DNA of 64,000 nucleotides from positions 62,001 to 126,000 of the forward strand of contig CAYLQA010000003.1 in the NCBI GenBank assembly GCA_964385695.1. Direction: 5' to 3'. The notes under the pieces are model-generated. The model was given only the letters and a program-made list of their open reading frames with translations, had not been told where the DNA came from and searched no databases. The stretch is from CAYLQA01 sp964385695 (GTDB lineage: Bacteria > Desulfobacterota > Desulfobulbia > Desulfobulbales > Desulfurivibrionaceae). This document shows positions 16,707-24,313 of this stretch, in pieces; within the stretch, counting starts at the first letter, position 1; each line of letters opens with the position of its first letter. Position numbers and translations under genes: made by a program.

Positions 16707-17237
16707 TTAGAGGAACCGGTTGCTCGACCGTGAACGGCCAAAGGGGTGATGATTACTTCTGTCAAAGGCCTCTGTCACCCACTCAAAAAGGCTGAAAAAC
16801 GGCATGCAGATAACGGCCAGGATAAGCATTTGCAGGACATGGTTTCCCCACCCCCAACTCAGCGAGGTATCCGGGGCGAGCATGGAGGAAAAGATATAGA
16901 TCCCACTGGCAGCGAAAAGATAGCTTAAAACCACCAGGGGAACCTGATGCACAGCTTCATTGATCACCAGGTGATGGGCAATTCCCTTAAGGGTAAAGAA
17001 GAGAAACAGGTAAACCACCGGGTGCAGGCCAAGAAAGATGCCGGAAAAGATATCCATCATCAGGCCGAAAAACAGGGCCAGCATTGCGCCTTTGTAGATG
17101 TCCACCTTGCTGCCCAGGAAAACGATAAGCAGAAAAAGAAGATCGGGGCGTCCCATCCAGTCCGGCAGTGCATGAAGCAGGGTGGTCTGCAGGATGAGAA
17201 GGATGGTGCCGAGAAGAAAAAGTGTGCTGACAACCAT
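16707..17237 (-). CDS. mreD: Rod shape-determining protein MreD
   Basis: This 176-residue integral membrane protein has about five or six hydrophobic helices (MVVSTLFLLGTILLILQTTL, LLFLLIVFLGSKV, AMLALFFGLMMDIFSGIFLG and others). The motif GLMMDIFSG is typical for MreD, which links MreC to the SEDS/PBP pair in the elongation complex. Family sequence conservation is low, so the position between mreC and mrdA carries much of the evidence. It overlaps the mreC stop by one base and ends 13 bases before the PBP2 start. A short basic tail with Arg and Ser (SNHHPFGRSRSSNRF) ends the protein. Confidence 0.9.
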   Translation of the reverse strand: MVVSTLFLLGTILLILQTTLLHALPDWMGRPDLLFLLIVFLGSKVDIYKGAMLALFFGLMMDIFSGIFLGLHPVVYLFLFFTLKGIAHHLVINEAVHQVPLVVLSYLFAASGIYIFSSMLAPDTSLSWGWGNHVLQMLILAVICMPFFSLFEWVTEAFDRSNHHPFGRSRSSNRFL

Positions 17238-18070
17238 TACTTGGCCAGAGAGTCCTTTTTCATAATGATAATCAGGTATTCCAGTTGGGAAAAATCCGTG
17301 GTCGGGGAGATTTCAATCTTCTGGAACATGCCGCGCCTGGTCTTGGTCACGCTGCTTACACTGCCTATGGGCAGCCCTTTAGGAAACACACCACCGATGC
17401 CCGAGGTGACGATCATGTCCCCCTTTTGTACATCGCTGTTTTTCAAAACATAGTTCAATCGATAGCTGGTGCCCGCGCCCTTAACGATTCCCTGAACCCT
17501 GGTTTTTTGAATCAAGGCATCAATGGCGCTGTTTGGGTCTGTGGCCAAAAGAATTTTTGCATAATGGGCCGAGGTGTTGACCACCTGGCCGACCACACCT
17601 TCCACTGTGACGGCGGGCATACCTTTTTGTACGCCGTCGCTGCTGCCGCGGTTAATGATGATGGTCTTGAACCACTGGGATGGGTCTTTGCCGATGATTT
17701 GCGCCGTAAGGGTTGGGGGCGGCAGGGATTCCTTCAGCTCAAGCAGCTTGGCCAGGCGAACGTTGGTGGCAACGGCCTCCCGGTACTCGGTATTGATGGC
17801 CTTGAACTTCTGGAGTTCTTCTCTTAAGCGTTTATTCTCGTCGCGAACGTTCAGCAGGCTTTTGTAGTTGAGCCAGATTCCATTGAAATAGCTGGTGACG
17901 TGATTGACTCCGGCCTGGCCGGTGCCGACCACCTCAAGGGCGAACTTATGGGGAGCGTTGAATTCCTGCCGACCAACCGTGGAAACAATGAGAATCAGAA
18001 TAAGAGTGAGCAACAGCCCGAAGAGCAGAAATACCTTAATTTGGCGTGAGCGCTTGCCCCGTTTCCTCAT
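17237..18070 (-). CDS. mreC: Rod shape-determining protein MreC
   Basis: This 277-residue bitopic protein has a basic N-terminus (RKRGKRSRQIKVF), one membrane helix (about 14-32), a coiled coil (about 70-100, YKSLLNVRDENKRLREELQK) and a beta-rich periplasmic domain with TAQIIGKDPSQWFKTIIINR and GMPAVTVEGVVGQV, which are standard MreC landmarks. MreC forms periplasmic filaments that activate PBP2-RodA. The length is normal. It follows mreB after a 99-base gap that contains an inverted repeat, and it overlaps mreD by one base. Confidence 0.96.
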   Translation of the reverse strand: MRKRGKRSRQIKVFLLFGLLLTLILILIVSTVGRQEFNAPHKFALEVVGTGQAGVNHVTSYFNGIWLNYKSLLNVRDENKRLREELQKFKAINTEYREAVATNVRLAKLLELKESLPPPTLTAQIIGKDPSQWFKTIIINRGSSDGVQKGMPAVTVEGVVGQVVNTSAHYAKILLATDPNSAIDALIQKTRVQGIVKGAGTSYRLNYVLKNSDVQKGDMIVTSGIGGVFPKGLPIGSVSSVTKTRRGMFQKIEISPTTDFSQLEYLIIIMKKDSLAK

Positions 18071-18152
18071 TGCCGACTCAAAATATGCCCCTGCTCAGCC
18101 GCTGGGCGGAGGCAGAGAGGATGGAAAAAAATGCCGTAATGGCGATGAAACA

Positions 18153-18175
18153 ACCTGATCATCACTGGATCAGGT
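18153..18175 (-). terminator. Possible attenuator hairpin between mreB and mreC
   Basis: At the mreB stop codon, an 8-bp inverted repeat (ACCTGATC/GATCAGGT, 7-base loop) is followed on the - strand by TGTTTC and, 20 bases on, by a T7 run. It could lower transcription into mreC so that MreB is made in excess. The T-run is not directly adjacent, so this is a weak call. Confidence 0.35.
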
Positions 18176-19207
18176 CGTCATGACCTCTTTTAAGACTTCA
18201 ATGTTCTCAAGGGCCTTGCCGGATCCAAGAACAACGGATGAAAGCGGATCTTCGGCAATGATGATGGGCAGGCCGGTCTCTTCCCGCAGACGTTGGTCAA
18301 GATTTCTGAGTAAGGCGCCGCCGCCGGTAAGGACAATGCCTTGGTCTACGATGTCAGCGGAAAGTTCGGGTGGAGTCAGCTCAAGGGCCATTTTGACCGC
18401 TTCGATAATGGCGTCGACCTGCTCGGTGATGGCCTGGCGAATCTCTTCCGAGGTAATGGTCAGGGTTTTGGGTACACCGGAAACCAAATCGCGTCCCTTA
18501 ACTTCCATGCTCTCGTATGGGGTCTCAGGCATTACATCACCGATGGTAGTCTTGATGAGTTCCGCGGTATGTTCACCGATTGCCAGGTTATGTTTCCGCT
18601 TAATATAATGAAGGATGGCCTCGTCCATCTTATCGCCTGCTACACGAACGGAACTGGCATAGACCACGCCTGCCAGGGAGATAACCGCCACCTCGGTGGT
18701 ACCGCCGCCGATATCAACAACCATGTTAGCAGTGGGTTCGGTGATGGGCAGGCCTGCACCGATGGCTGCAGCCATGGGCTCCTCGATGAGATAGACTTCG
18801 CGGGCGCCTGCAGATTCAGCAGACTCTTTAACCGCACGTTTTTCCACCTGGGTGATACCGGAAGGGACACTGACAATGATCCGAGGATGAACCAGGGTCC
18901 GACGATTATGGACCTTATTAATGAAGTAACGCAACATGGCCTCGGTTACCTCAAAGTCGGCAATAACACCGTCTTTAATCGGGCGAATGGCAGCAATGTT
19001 GCCCGGAGTTCGTCCCAGCATCATTTTTGCCTCTTTACCTACTGCCAGAACCTTATTTGAACGGACATCCTTTCGCACTGCAACAACCGAGGGCTCTCGA
19101 AGAACAATGCCTTTGCCTTTCACAAAGACCAGGGTGTTGGCTGTACCCAGATCGATGGCCAGGTCATTGGAAAGCCAGCCGAACAGCGAATCAAAGGGTG
19201 AGAACAT
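18170..19207 (-). CDS. mreB: Actin-like cell-shape protein MreB
   Basis: This 345-residue bacterial actin homologue polymerises along the inner membrane and positions the elongation machinery. Nucleotide-binding segments are visible: phosphate 1 at about 19-25 (DLGTANT), phosphate 2 at about 160 (VVDIGGGTTEVAVISL) and the adenosine motif near the C-terminus (IVLTGGGALLRNLDQRL). The amphipathic N-terminus (MFSPFDSLFGWLSND) can bind the membrane. Length and motifs agree with MreB rather than the related Mbl or ParM. It is the first gene of the five-gene elongation operon, with a promoter about 80 bases upstream. Confidence 0.97.
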   Translation of the reverse strand: MFSPFDSLFGWLSNDLAIDLGTANTLVFVKGKGIVLREPSVVAVRKDVRSNKVLAVGKEAKMMLGRTPGNIAAIRPIKDGVIADFEVTEAMLRYFINKVHNRRTLVHPRIIVSVPSGITQVEKRAVKESAESAGAREVYLIEEPMAAAIGAGLPITEPTANMVVDIGGGTTEVAVISLAGVVYASSVRVAGDKMDEAILHYIKRKHNLAIGEHTAELIKTTIGDVMPETPYESMEVKGRDLVSGVPKTLTITSEEIRQAITEQVDAIIEAVKMALELTPPELSADIVDQGIVLTGGGALLRNLDQRLREETGLPIIIAEDPLSSVVLGSGKALENIEVLKEVMTT

Positions 19208-19283
19208 AGTGAAATAACCTCATTGCGTGTTTAGAATGCCTTATGGTTCCGAATAGTTACCGATAGGTGGACAAATTTTTTAA

Positions 19284-19312
19284 AGTCTAACAGACTAAAT
19301 TTTCCTTGGCAA
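19284..19312 (-). promoter_or_regulatory. Sigma-70-type promoter of mreB operon
   Basis: On the - strand, TTGCCA (19312-19307), a 17-base spacer and TAGACT (19289-19284) match the -35/-10 consensus at 5/6 and 4/6 positions. The start of transcription would lie about 70 bases before mreB. An inverted repeat AGTCT-AAC-AGACT (19284-19296) overlaps the -10 box and could be an operator. Confidence 0.6.
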
Positions 19313-19471
19313 GAAAAATGCAGGCCTTCCCCATGGCAGTCGGCTGGAAAATTGTTTCAGGCGGCAAGAATAGTATATCCGCTTAAAATGACAATGATTT
19401 ATTGATGTTAAGCATCATCAGAAAAGGTGCTGTTTTTCTTGTCTACGCCGGACAACGGGGGAGAAAAAAAC

Positions 19472-19500
19472 TTGACAGTGGCAGATGCCCCATGTTAACT
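19472..19500 (+). promoter_or_regulatory. Promoter of tRNA-Ala
   Basis: A perfect -35 box TTGACA (19472-19477) is followed after 17 bases by TTAACT, a weak -10 match. The tRNA begins about 43 bases after the presumed transcription start, leaving a short 5' leader to be trimmed. Confidence 0.5.
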
Positions 19501-19549
19501 CAAGTGCGTTTTCAACGGGAAATTCCTGCTGGAGATGATTTACCTGTGT

Positions 19550-19625
19550 GGGGCTATAGCTCAGCTGGGAGAGCGCCTGTCTGGCAGACAGGAGGTCAGC
19601 GGTTCGATCCCGCTTAGCTCCACCA
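19550..19625 (+). tRNA. tRNA-Ala (anticodon GGC), CCA encoded
   Basis: The 76-base cloverleaf folds fully: acceptor GGGGCTA/TAGCTCC with the G3-U70 pair that marks alanine tRNAs, D-stem GCTC/GAGC, anticodon stem CCTGT/ACAGG around loop CTGGCAG (anticodon GGC), T-arm AGCGG-TTCGATC-CCGCT, and an encoded CCA end. It is a single tRNA, not part of an rRNA operon here. Confidence 0.97.
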
Positions 19626-19680
19626 CATCCTACCAACAAACTTTTAGGGAGGGCTTCGGAGGTTTTTCCTACAAAGTTTT

Positions 19681-19735
19681 GCCTCTGCCAATATTAAAGA
19701 ATTGGCCTTCTTCATTATGGTAGAGGCTTTTTTTT
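19681..19735 (+). terminator. Intrinsic terminator of tRNA-Ala
   Basis: The arms GCCTCTGCC (19681-19689) and GGTAGAGGC (19719-19727) form a 9-bp stem with one G-U pair. An inner CCAAT/ATTGG repeat can fold inside the loop, and eight T follow directly (19728-19735). This is a strong rho-independent terminator, ending 13 bases before the next ORF. Confidence 0.8.
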
Positions 19736-19748
19736 AGCCAGACAGCCT

Positions 19749-19940
19749 ATGTCAGCGAGCAAAAAAGAATCCCATCCTCAACAACGGCACAAGCCCATCA
19801 CCGAAGATACCATTTTGAAGGTGTCCAAGGAGATCGTGGTTAAGTTTATTGAGGTTGGCCGCCTTGCCCCGTCGAACTTTTCCGAAACCTTCCAAGACGT
19901 CTATAAGGCGGTGCGGGAGACGGTACGCTCAGAGAAATAG
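19749..19940 (+). CDS. Small conserved-type hypothetical protein
   Basis: This is a 63-residue frame. The N-terminus is polar (MSASKKESHPQQRHKPITED) and the rest is a likely helix pair (ILKVSKEIVVKFIEVGRL, APSNFSETFQDVYKAVRETV). No signal peptide, membrane segment or metal motif is seen, and the family was not recognised. It lies 13 bases after the strong tRNA terminator and 12 bases before mpl, without a clear ribosome site. The regular helical pattern argues that it is translated, and co-transcription with mpl is likely. Its promoter must lie inside the tRNA-terminator region or depend on read-through. Confidence 0.6.
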   Translation: MSASKKESHPQQRHKPITEDTILKVSKEIVVKFIEVGRLAPSNFSETFQDVYKAVRETVRSEK

Positions 19941-19952
19941 TCAGGCTGCCCG

Positions 19953-21392
19953 GTGACCCTCGATCCAACTCTCAATCTCACCCCTTCAGCAGTAAAACAT
20001 ATCCACCTCATGGGAATATGCGGTACCGGTGTCGGTGCCTTAGCAGGCATGTTACAGACCGCAGGATTTCGGGTGACCGGCTCCGATGCCAATGTCTATC
20101 CGCCCATGAGCGATTTTTTGGCTGAGCAGAACATAAAGGTGTATGAAGGGTTTTTCGCTGCCAATTTAGACGAGCGGCCCGACCTTGTGATTGTCGGTAA
20201 CGTCATCCGGCGCGAGAATCCCGAGGCCTTGGCCCTGGCCGAGCTGAAAATACCCTACCTCTCTTTCCCCCAGGCCCTGAGCCACTTCTTTATTCAAGAG
20301 AAGACATCCCTGGTGGTCTGTGGTACCCACGGCAAAACCACCACCTCATCCCTTTTAGCCACCCTGCTCCATGGGGCAGGGCTCGCGCCAAGCTTTATGA
20401 TCGGCGGCCTGGTTCAGGCCTTTGGCCGGAATTTCAATGTGGCAGGTGGCGATTATTTTGTCGCGGAGGGAGATGAGTATGACACGGCATTTTTTGATAA
20501 GGGGCCCAAGTTTCTTCATTACCGCCCCAATATTGCCATTCTGACCAGCATTGAATTCGATCATGCCGATATCTATACCGATCTTGAGGCGGTGAAGGTC
20601 TCCTTTCGCAAGCTTGTTGCCGCAATGCCGCCCGATGGCACCCTTATCGCCTATATGGATGATCCGGTGGTTCGGGAGATTGTCCAACCGGCCCAATGCT
20701 CTGTTGTGGGGTACGGCCAAGGGGAGGATTGTGCCTGGCAGTTGGCCGAATGCACGGTGCAGCCTGGGCAGACACGCTTTGTCGTTAAGAAATATGGCAG
20801 GCCCTTTGGTGAGTTTGCCAATGTTTTGCCGGGCAAACATAACGCCCTGAACAGTCTTTCCGTTATCGCCGCCCTGGATCAGGTCGGCGTAGGTGCGGAA
20901 ACTATTCGCCATGGTCTTGTCGGTTTTCAAGGCATCCGCCGCCGTCAGGAGGTGCGGGGCGTGGTCAATGATATCACCGTCATTGACGATTTCGCCCATC
21001 ATCCCACGGCCGTGCGCGAGACCCTGGGTGCGCTCAAGGAGGCATACAGCGGTAAAAGGTTGGTGGCTGTTTTTGAGCCCCGGACCAATTCCAGCCGTAG
21101 AAATGTTTTTCAGAAAACCTATGTCCATTCCTTTGACGGCGCCGATGTTGTTGTCATCCGCGAGCCGATCCCACTGGACAATGTCCCGGAAGCGGAGCGT
21201 TTTTCTTCAAGCATGCTGGTTTCGGATCTTAAAGAGCTTGGCAAAGAGGCGCATTTTTTTCCTGATACCGACTCCATCCTCTCATTTCTCAAGAAAAATG
21301 CCTGTCCGCAGGATGTTTTGGCAATTCTTTCAAACGGTGGATTTGATAATATCCACGAAAGGTTGCTTGAACTTTTAGCCGGAAGGGGGTAA
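19953..21392 (+). CDS. mpl: UDP-MurNAc:L-Ala-gamma-D-Glu-mDAP ligase Mpl
   Basis: This 479-residue Mur-ligase family enzyme attaches the recycled murein tripeptide to UDP-N-acetylmuramate in the cytoplasm, ATP-dependent. The N-terminal Rossmann motif HLMGICGTGVGALAGML is the form that separates Mpl from MurC. The ATP loop GTHGKTTTSS lies at about 124-133, and the C-terminal domain has DDFAHHPTAVRETL and FEPRTNSSRRNVF. Length is close to Mpl (about 457). The start is GTG 19953. It is not in a mur cluster, which again suits the recycling enzyme rather than MurC. Confidence 0.93.
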   Translation: MTLDPTLNLTPSAVKHIHLMGICGTGVGALAGMLQTAGFRVTGSDANVYPPMSDFLAEQNIKVYEGFFAANLDERPDLVIVGNVIRRENPEALALAELKIPYLSFPQALSHFFIQEKTSLVVCGTHGKTTTSSLLATLLHGAGLAPSFMIGGLVQAFGRNFNVAGGDYFVAEGDEYDTAFFDKGPKFLHYRPNIAILTSIEFDHADIYTDLEAVKVSFRKLVAAMPPDGTLIAYMDDPVVREIVQPAQCSVVGYGQGEDCAWQLAECTVQPGQTRFVVKKYGRPFGEFANVLPGKHNALNSLSVIAALDQVGVGAETIRHGLVGFQGIRRRQEVRGVVNDITVIDDFAHHPTAVRETLGALKEAYSGKRLVAVFEPRTNSSRRNVFQKTYVHSFDGADVVVIREPIPLDNVPEAERFSSSMLVSDLKELGKEAHFFPDTDSILSFLKKNACPQDVLAILSNGGFDNIHERLLELLAGRG

Positions 21393-21604
21393 TCAGTAGC
21401 GCCATTATAGGTAGTTTTACTGACGGGAAAGGTACGGGCCTATCATATTGCTTTATCGAGCCTTTTGCGGGGTAAAGGGTTCGCTGCTTTTCTCTCTGTA
21501 GTAAAATCACCAAACCTGTAACTCGTTGTTTTGGCATGGAAAAAAGAATTCCTTAAAAGCGGAAATTATTTTTTCACTTTCCTGAATAGCCATTCAGTAT
21601 TTGC
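21393..21604. other. Intergenic region between mpl and nuoA
   Basis: No gene or strong terminator is visible between the mpl stop and the nuo promoter. One small inverted repeat (CCTTT/AAAGG near 21463-21479) lacks a T-run. Confidence 0.4.
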
Positions 21605-21632
21605 TTGACATCGATTTTTGATTGAGTAAATT
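21605..21632 (+). promoter_or_regulatory. Sigma-70-type promoter of nuo operon
   Basis: A perfect TTGACA (21605-21610), a 16-base spacer and TAAATT (4/6 to the -10 consensus) lie about 50 bases upstream of the nuoA GTG start. No operator-like repeat is evident beside it. Confidence 0.5.
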
Positions 21633-21685
21633 AGGTCGAAATTTACCTAACCTTAACGCTCTCACAAACAAAGGAGCTGACGGTC

Positions 21686-22099
21686 GTGGAACAGAAAGCA
21701 ACTCTCGACATTCTTTATGTAGCAGCCTTTTTTCTTGGCGGACTGGGATTCGCAATCGGTCCCTTTGTCATCGCGCATTTGCTCGCCGCCAGATCAACCC
21801 GGCATACCCAGCAGAATAAAACCAAACAGCTTATCGAGTGCGGTGTGGAGCCCATCGGCGACGCCTGGGTCCGCTTCGGTATAGTCTATTACCTTTATGC
21901 CCTGATGTTCGTGGCCTTTGCCGTGGACATTCTTTTTCTCTTTCCGGTGGCGCTTATCTATACCACGCCAGGTCTTGTCGGTGATGTTCGCGCCTTTGTC
22001 GAAATTTTGATTTTTGTCTCAATCCTGTCGTTGATAATCATTTACGCATGGAAAAAGGGAGTGTTTAAGTGGGAACGCAAAATATACAACCCCCGATAG
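21686..22099 (+). CDS. nuoA: Complex I subunit NuoA
   Basis: This 137-residue membrane subunit has three hydrophobic helices (FFLGGLGFAIGPFVIAHLL, YYLYALMFVAFAVDILFLF, FVEILIFVSILSLIIIYAW) and the conserved loop KQLIECGVEPIGDAWVRFGI, whose cysteine lies close to the quinone site. It starts at GTG 21686, eight bases after AAAGGAG. NuoA, H, J and K form the part of the membrane arm next to the quinone pocket. The gene overlaps nuoB by 31 bases. It opens a 12-13-gene operon that runs to nuoN. Confidence 0.95.
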   Translation: MEQKATLDILYVAAFFLGGLGFAIGPFVIAHLLAARSTRHTQQNKTKQLIECGVEPIGDAWVRFGIVYYLYALMFVAFAVDILFLFPVALIYTTPGLVGDVRAFVEILIFVSILSLIIIYAWKKGVFKWERKIYNPR

Positions 22100-22566
22100 T
22101 ACAGTTTGCCCAGCTTGACAAGCTGCTTGCCTTGGGCCGGGCAAACTCGTTGTGGCCGATGACCTTCGGTCTTGCCTGCTGCGCCATTGAGATGATGGCA
22201 ACGGGTGCGGCCCGTTTTGACCTGGCGCGTTTCGGTGCCGAGGTGTTTCGGCCCTCTCCCCGGCAATGTGATGTGATGATTGTCGCAGGAACCATCAGTA
22301 AGAAAATGGCCCCGGCCGTTGAAACCTTATATGACCAGATGCCCGAACCCAAATGGGTTATCGCCATGGGCAACTGTGCCATCTCCGGCGGCCCTTTTGT
22401 TTTTGATGGCCAGTACGGCATTGTTGAGGGCGCCGAAGAGCTTTTTCCGGTGGATGTCTTCATCCCCGGCTGCCCGCCCCGGCCCGAAGCCCTGATCGAG
22501 GGTATCCTCGAGCTTGAGGAAAAGGTAACGGGCTCCCGTAGATGGCCCAGAGTGGAGGTGGGTTAG
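22069..22566 (+). CDS. nuoB: Complex I subunit NuoB (cluster N2)
   Basis: This 165-residue peripheral subunit holds the terminal iron-sulfur cluster N2. The four cysteine ligands are visible: the tandem Cys37-Cys38 (LACCAIEMM), Cys103 (MGNCAISGG) and Cys135 (PGCPPRPE). It starts at GTG 22069 inside the 3' end of nuoA; the short size matches NuoB of non-enteric bacteria. It passes electrons from the NuoI clusters to quinone at the interface with NuoD. Confidence 0.97.
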   Translation: MGTQNIQPPIVQFAQLDKLLALGRANSLWPMTFGLACCAIEMMATGAARFDLARFGAEVFRPSPRQCDVMIVAGTISKKMAPAVETLYDQMPEPKWVIAMGNCAISGGPFVFDGQYGIVEGAEELFPVDVFIPGCPPRPEALIEGILELEEKVTGSRRWPRVEVG

Positions 22567-22568
22567 AG

Positions 22569-23186
22569 ATGAAACTTGCCGCAATCAAACAGGCCCTTGC
22601 CTCTGTTGCCACCGAGGCAATCACAGAAACGGATTATGCGCAAAAGGGATTTGCCTTTGATGTGCAGGTTGCAGCTGAGCACGTTGTCGATGTCGCCAAG
22701 GCCCTTGACGCCGAAGGCTTCTTCATCGAGGCGGTGACCGGTGTTGACTGGTTTGGCGAAAAAGAGGGTGTTCATAAGGATGCCGTGGCCGCTGCCAAGA
22801 AAAAGGCCATGGCCGCCGGCAAGGCCGCTGCCAAAAAGGTAGCCGATGAGGAGGGCGACGAAGAGGCTCAGAAGGCGGCCAAGGAAGCTGCCGAGGCTGA
22901 GGTCGCCATCCCCGAAGATCCTGCCGAGCCCTTTGTTGAGGATATGGAGGTCGTTTACGACTTTAATCACTTCGATGAGTTGTGCCGCGTTACCGTAAGA
23001 ACTCGGGTTGAACGCGACAACCCGGAAGTCCCGACCATCTCAGATATCTATCCCGGTGCCAATTGGCATGAGCGTGAGACCCATGATTTCTTCGGAATCA
23101 AGTTTGCCGGCCATCCGGATCTGAGCCCATTGCTTTTGCCTGAAGATGCCGACTTTCATCCACTTAAGAAGGACTTTCAAGTATGA
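22569..23186 (+). CDS. nuoC: Complex I subunit NuoC with Ala/Lys/Glu-rich insertion
   Basis: This 205-residue protein starts at ATG 22569, nine bases after GGAGGTG; the longer start at 22542 would overlap nuoB. The family core is present: an N-terminal alpha/beta part ending FFIEAVTGVDWFG, and the C-terminal signature TISDIYPGANWHERETHDFF and HPDLSPLLLP. Between them, about residues 66-120 are a low-complexity charged stretch (DAVAAAKKKAMAAGKAAAKK, then DEEGDEEAQKAAKEAAEAE) that ordinary NuoC lacks. NuoC and NuoD are separate genes here, not fused. The last four bases overlap nuoD (ATGA). Confidence 0.93.
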   Translation: MKLAAIKQALASVATEAITETDYAQKGFAFDVQVAAEHVVDVAKALDAEGFFIEAVTGVDWFGEKEGVHKDAVAAAKKKAMAAGKAAAKKVADEEGDEEAQKAAKEAAEAEVAIPEDPAEPFVEDMEVVYDFNHFDELCRVTVRTRVERDNPEVPTISDIYPGANWHERETHDFFGIKFAGHPDLSPLLLPEDADFHPLKKDFQV

Positions 23187-24301
23187 GTGTCTTTGCCCAA
23201 AATCCAAACAATGAAACTTTTGTCCTGAACCTGGGTCCGCAGCATCCTGCCACCCATGGTGTTTTGCGGGTGAAGTTGGAGATGGACGGTGAATACATCG
23301 TCGATGCCGAGCCGGTTCTAGGGTACATCCACCGCATGCATGAGAAGATGGGCGAGAATCGCACCTGGGCTCAGTTCATGCCTAACACAGGCCGTATGGA
23401 TTACCTTCATGCTTTGGCCTTTAACCACGGTTATGTCACTGTGGTCGAGCGGGCTGCCGGTATCGCCGTGCCCGAGCGGGCGGAATATATCAGGGTACTG
23501 ACCAACGAACTCAATCGTGTCTCCAGCCATCTGCTCTGGTTCGGCGCCTTTGTTCTCGACCTTGGCGGATTTTCTCCTCTGCTCTATGCCTTTGACGACA
23601 GGGAGCATATCCTGGATCTTCTGGAGTCGGTAACCGGCTCCAGACTGACATACTGCTATTATCGCTTCGGCGGTGTCTACAATGATATCGATGATGACTT
23701 TCTCACCGGCACCACAGCCTTTATTAAGCGTCTGCGCGACCGGATGCCCATGTACCATAACCTGGTCACCAAGAACGTCATCCTCATGAACCGCCTGAAT
23801 GATATCGGCCCCATCTCCAAGGAGATGTGCCGCAAGTACGGAGCAACCGGCCCGGTGGCCCGCGGTTCCGGAATCGATTTCGACCTGAGAAAACACGAGC
23901 CCTACTCGGTTTACCCCGAGTTTGATTTTGACGTACCCGTCTATACAGAGGGTGACTCCATGGCCCGCTACATGGTGCGGATGGATGAGATGGAACAGTC
24001 CATGCGGATCATTGAGCAGTGTATCGCCAAGATGCCTGAAGGACCGGTCATGGCCGAGAAGGTGCCCCGCATCATCAAGCCGGCCAAAGGTGATTACTAC
24101 CACGCCGTTGAGACGGCCCGCGGATCATTTGGTGTTCGTGTTGTCAGTGATGGCACCAACACTCCCTATCGCATGAAACTTCGTTCTCCAACATATTCCA
24201 ACCTGAGCCTTTTCGGTGAGGCGAGCCGCGGCATGTTGTTGCCTGACGCCCTCGCCCTGATGGGAAGCTTAGACTTGGTTATTCCTGAGATTGACAGGTA
24301 A
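23183..24301 (+). CDS. nuoD: Complex I subunit NuoD (quinone-binding)
   Basis: This 372-residue subunit is the 49-kDa homologue, related to the NiFe-hydrogenase large subunit. Typical segments are LNLGPQHPATHGVLRV at the quinone loop, YIHRMHEKMGENRTW, NELNRVSSHLLWFGAF and the C-terminal RSPTYSNLSLF...ALMGSLDLVIPEIDR. The His in HPATHG that contacts quinone is present. The hydrogenase cysteine ligands are absent, as expected for complex I. It overlaps nuoC by four bases and is followed by nuoH after 12 bases. Confidence 0.97.
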   Translation: MSVFAQNPNNETFVLNLGPQHPATHGVLRVKLEMDGEYIVDAEPVLGYIHRMHEKMGENRTWAQFMPNTGRMDYLHALAFNHGYVTVVERAAGIAVPERAEYIRVLTNELNRVSSHLLWFGAFVLDLGGFSPLLYAFDDREHILDLLESVTGSRLTYCYYRFGGVYNDIDDDFLTGTTAFIKRLRDRMPMYHNLVTKNVILMNRLNDIGPISKEMCRKYGATGPVARGSGIDFDLRKHEPYSVYPEFDFDVPVYTEGDSMARYMVRMDEMEQSMRIIEQCIAKMPEGPVMAEKVPRIIKPAKGDYYHAVETARGSFGVRVVSDGTNTPYRMKLRSPTYSNLSLFGEASRGMLLPDALALMGSLDLVIPEIDR

Positions 24302-24313
24302 GGAGCCAGTGAT

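Larger units (their letters stand above)
19208..19549. other. Divergent intergenic region mreB / tRNA-Ala
   Basis: This 342-base stretch holds the mreB promoter near 19284-19312 and the tRNA promoter near 19472. The stretch 19313-19470 has no convincing gene; a 71-codon frame reading through it and the tRNA is an artefact. Confidence 0.6.

Noticed and set aside
19402..19617. 71-codon + strand frame before and across tRNA-Ala
   Set aside because: It overlaps the tRNA gene and its promoter.
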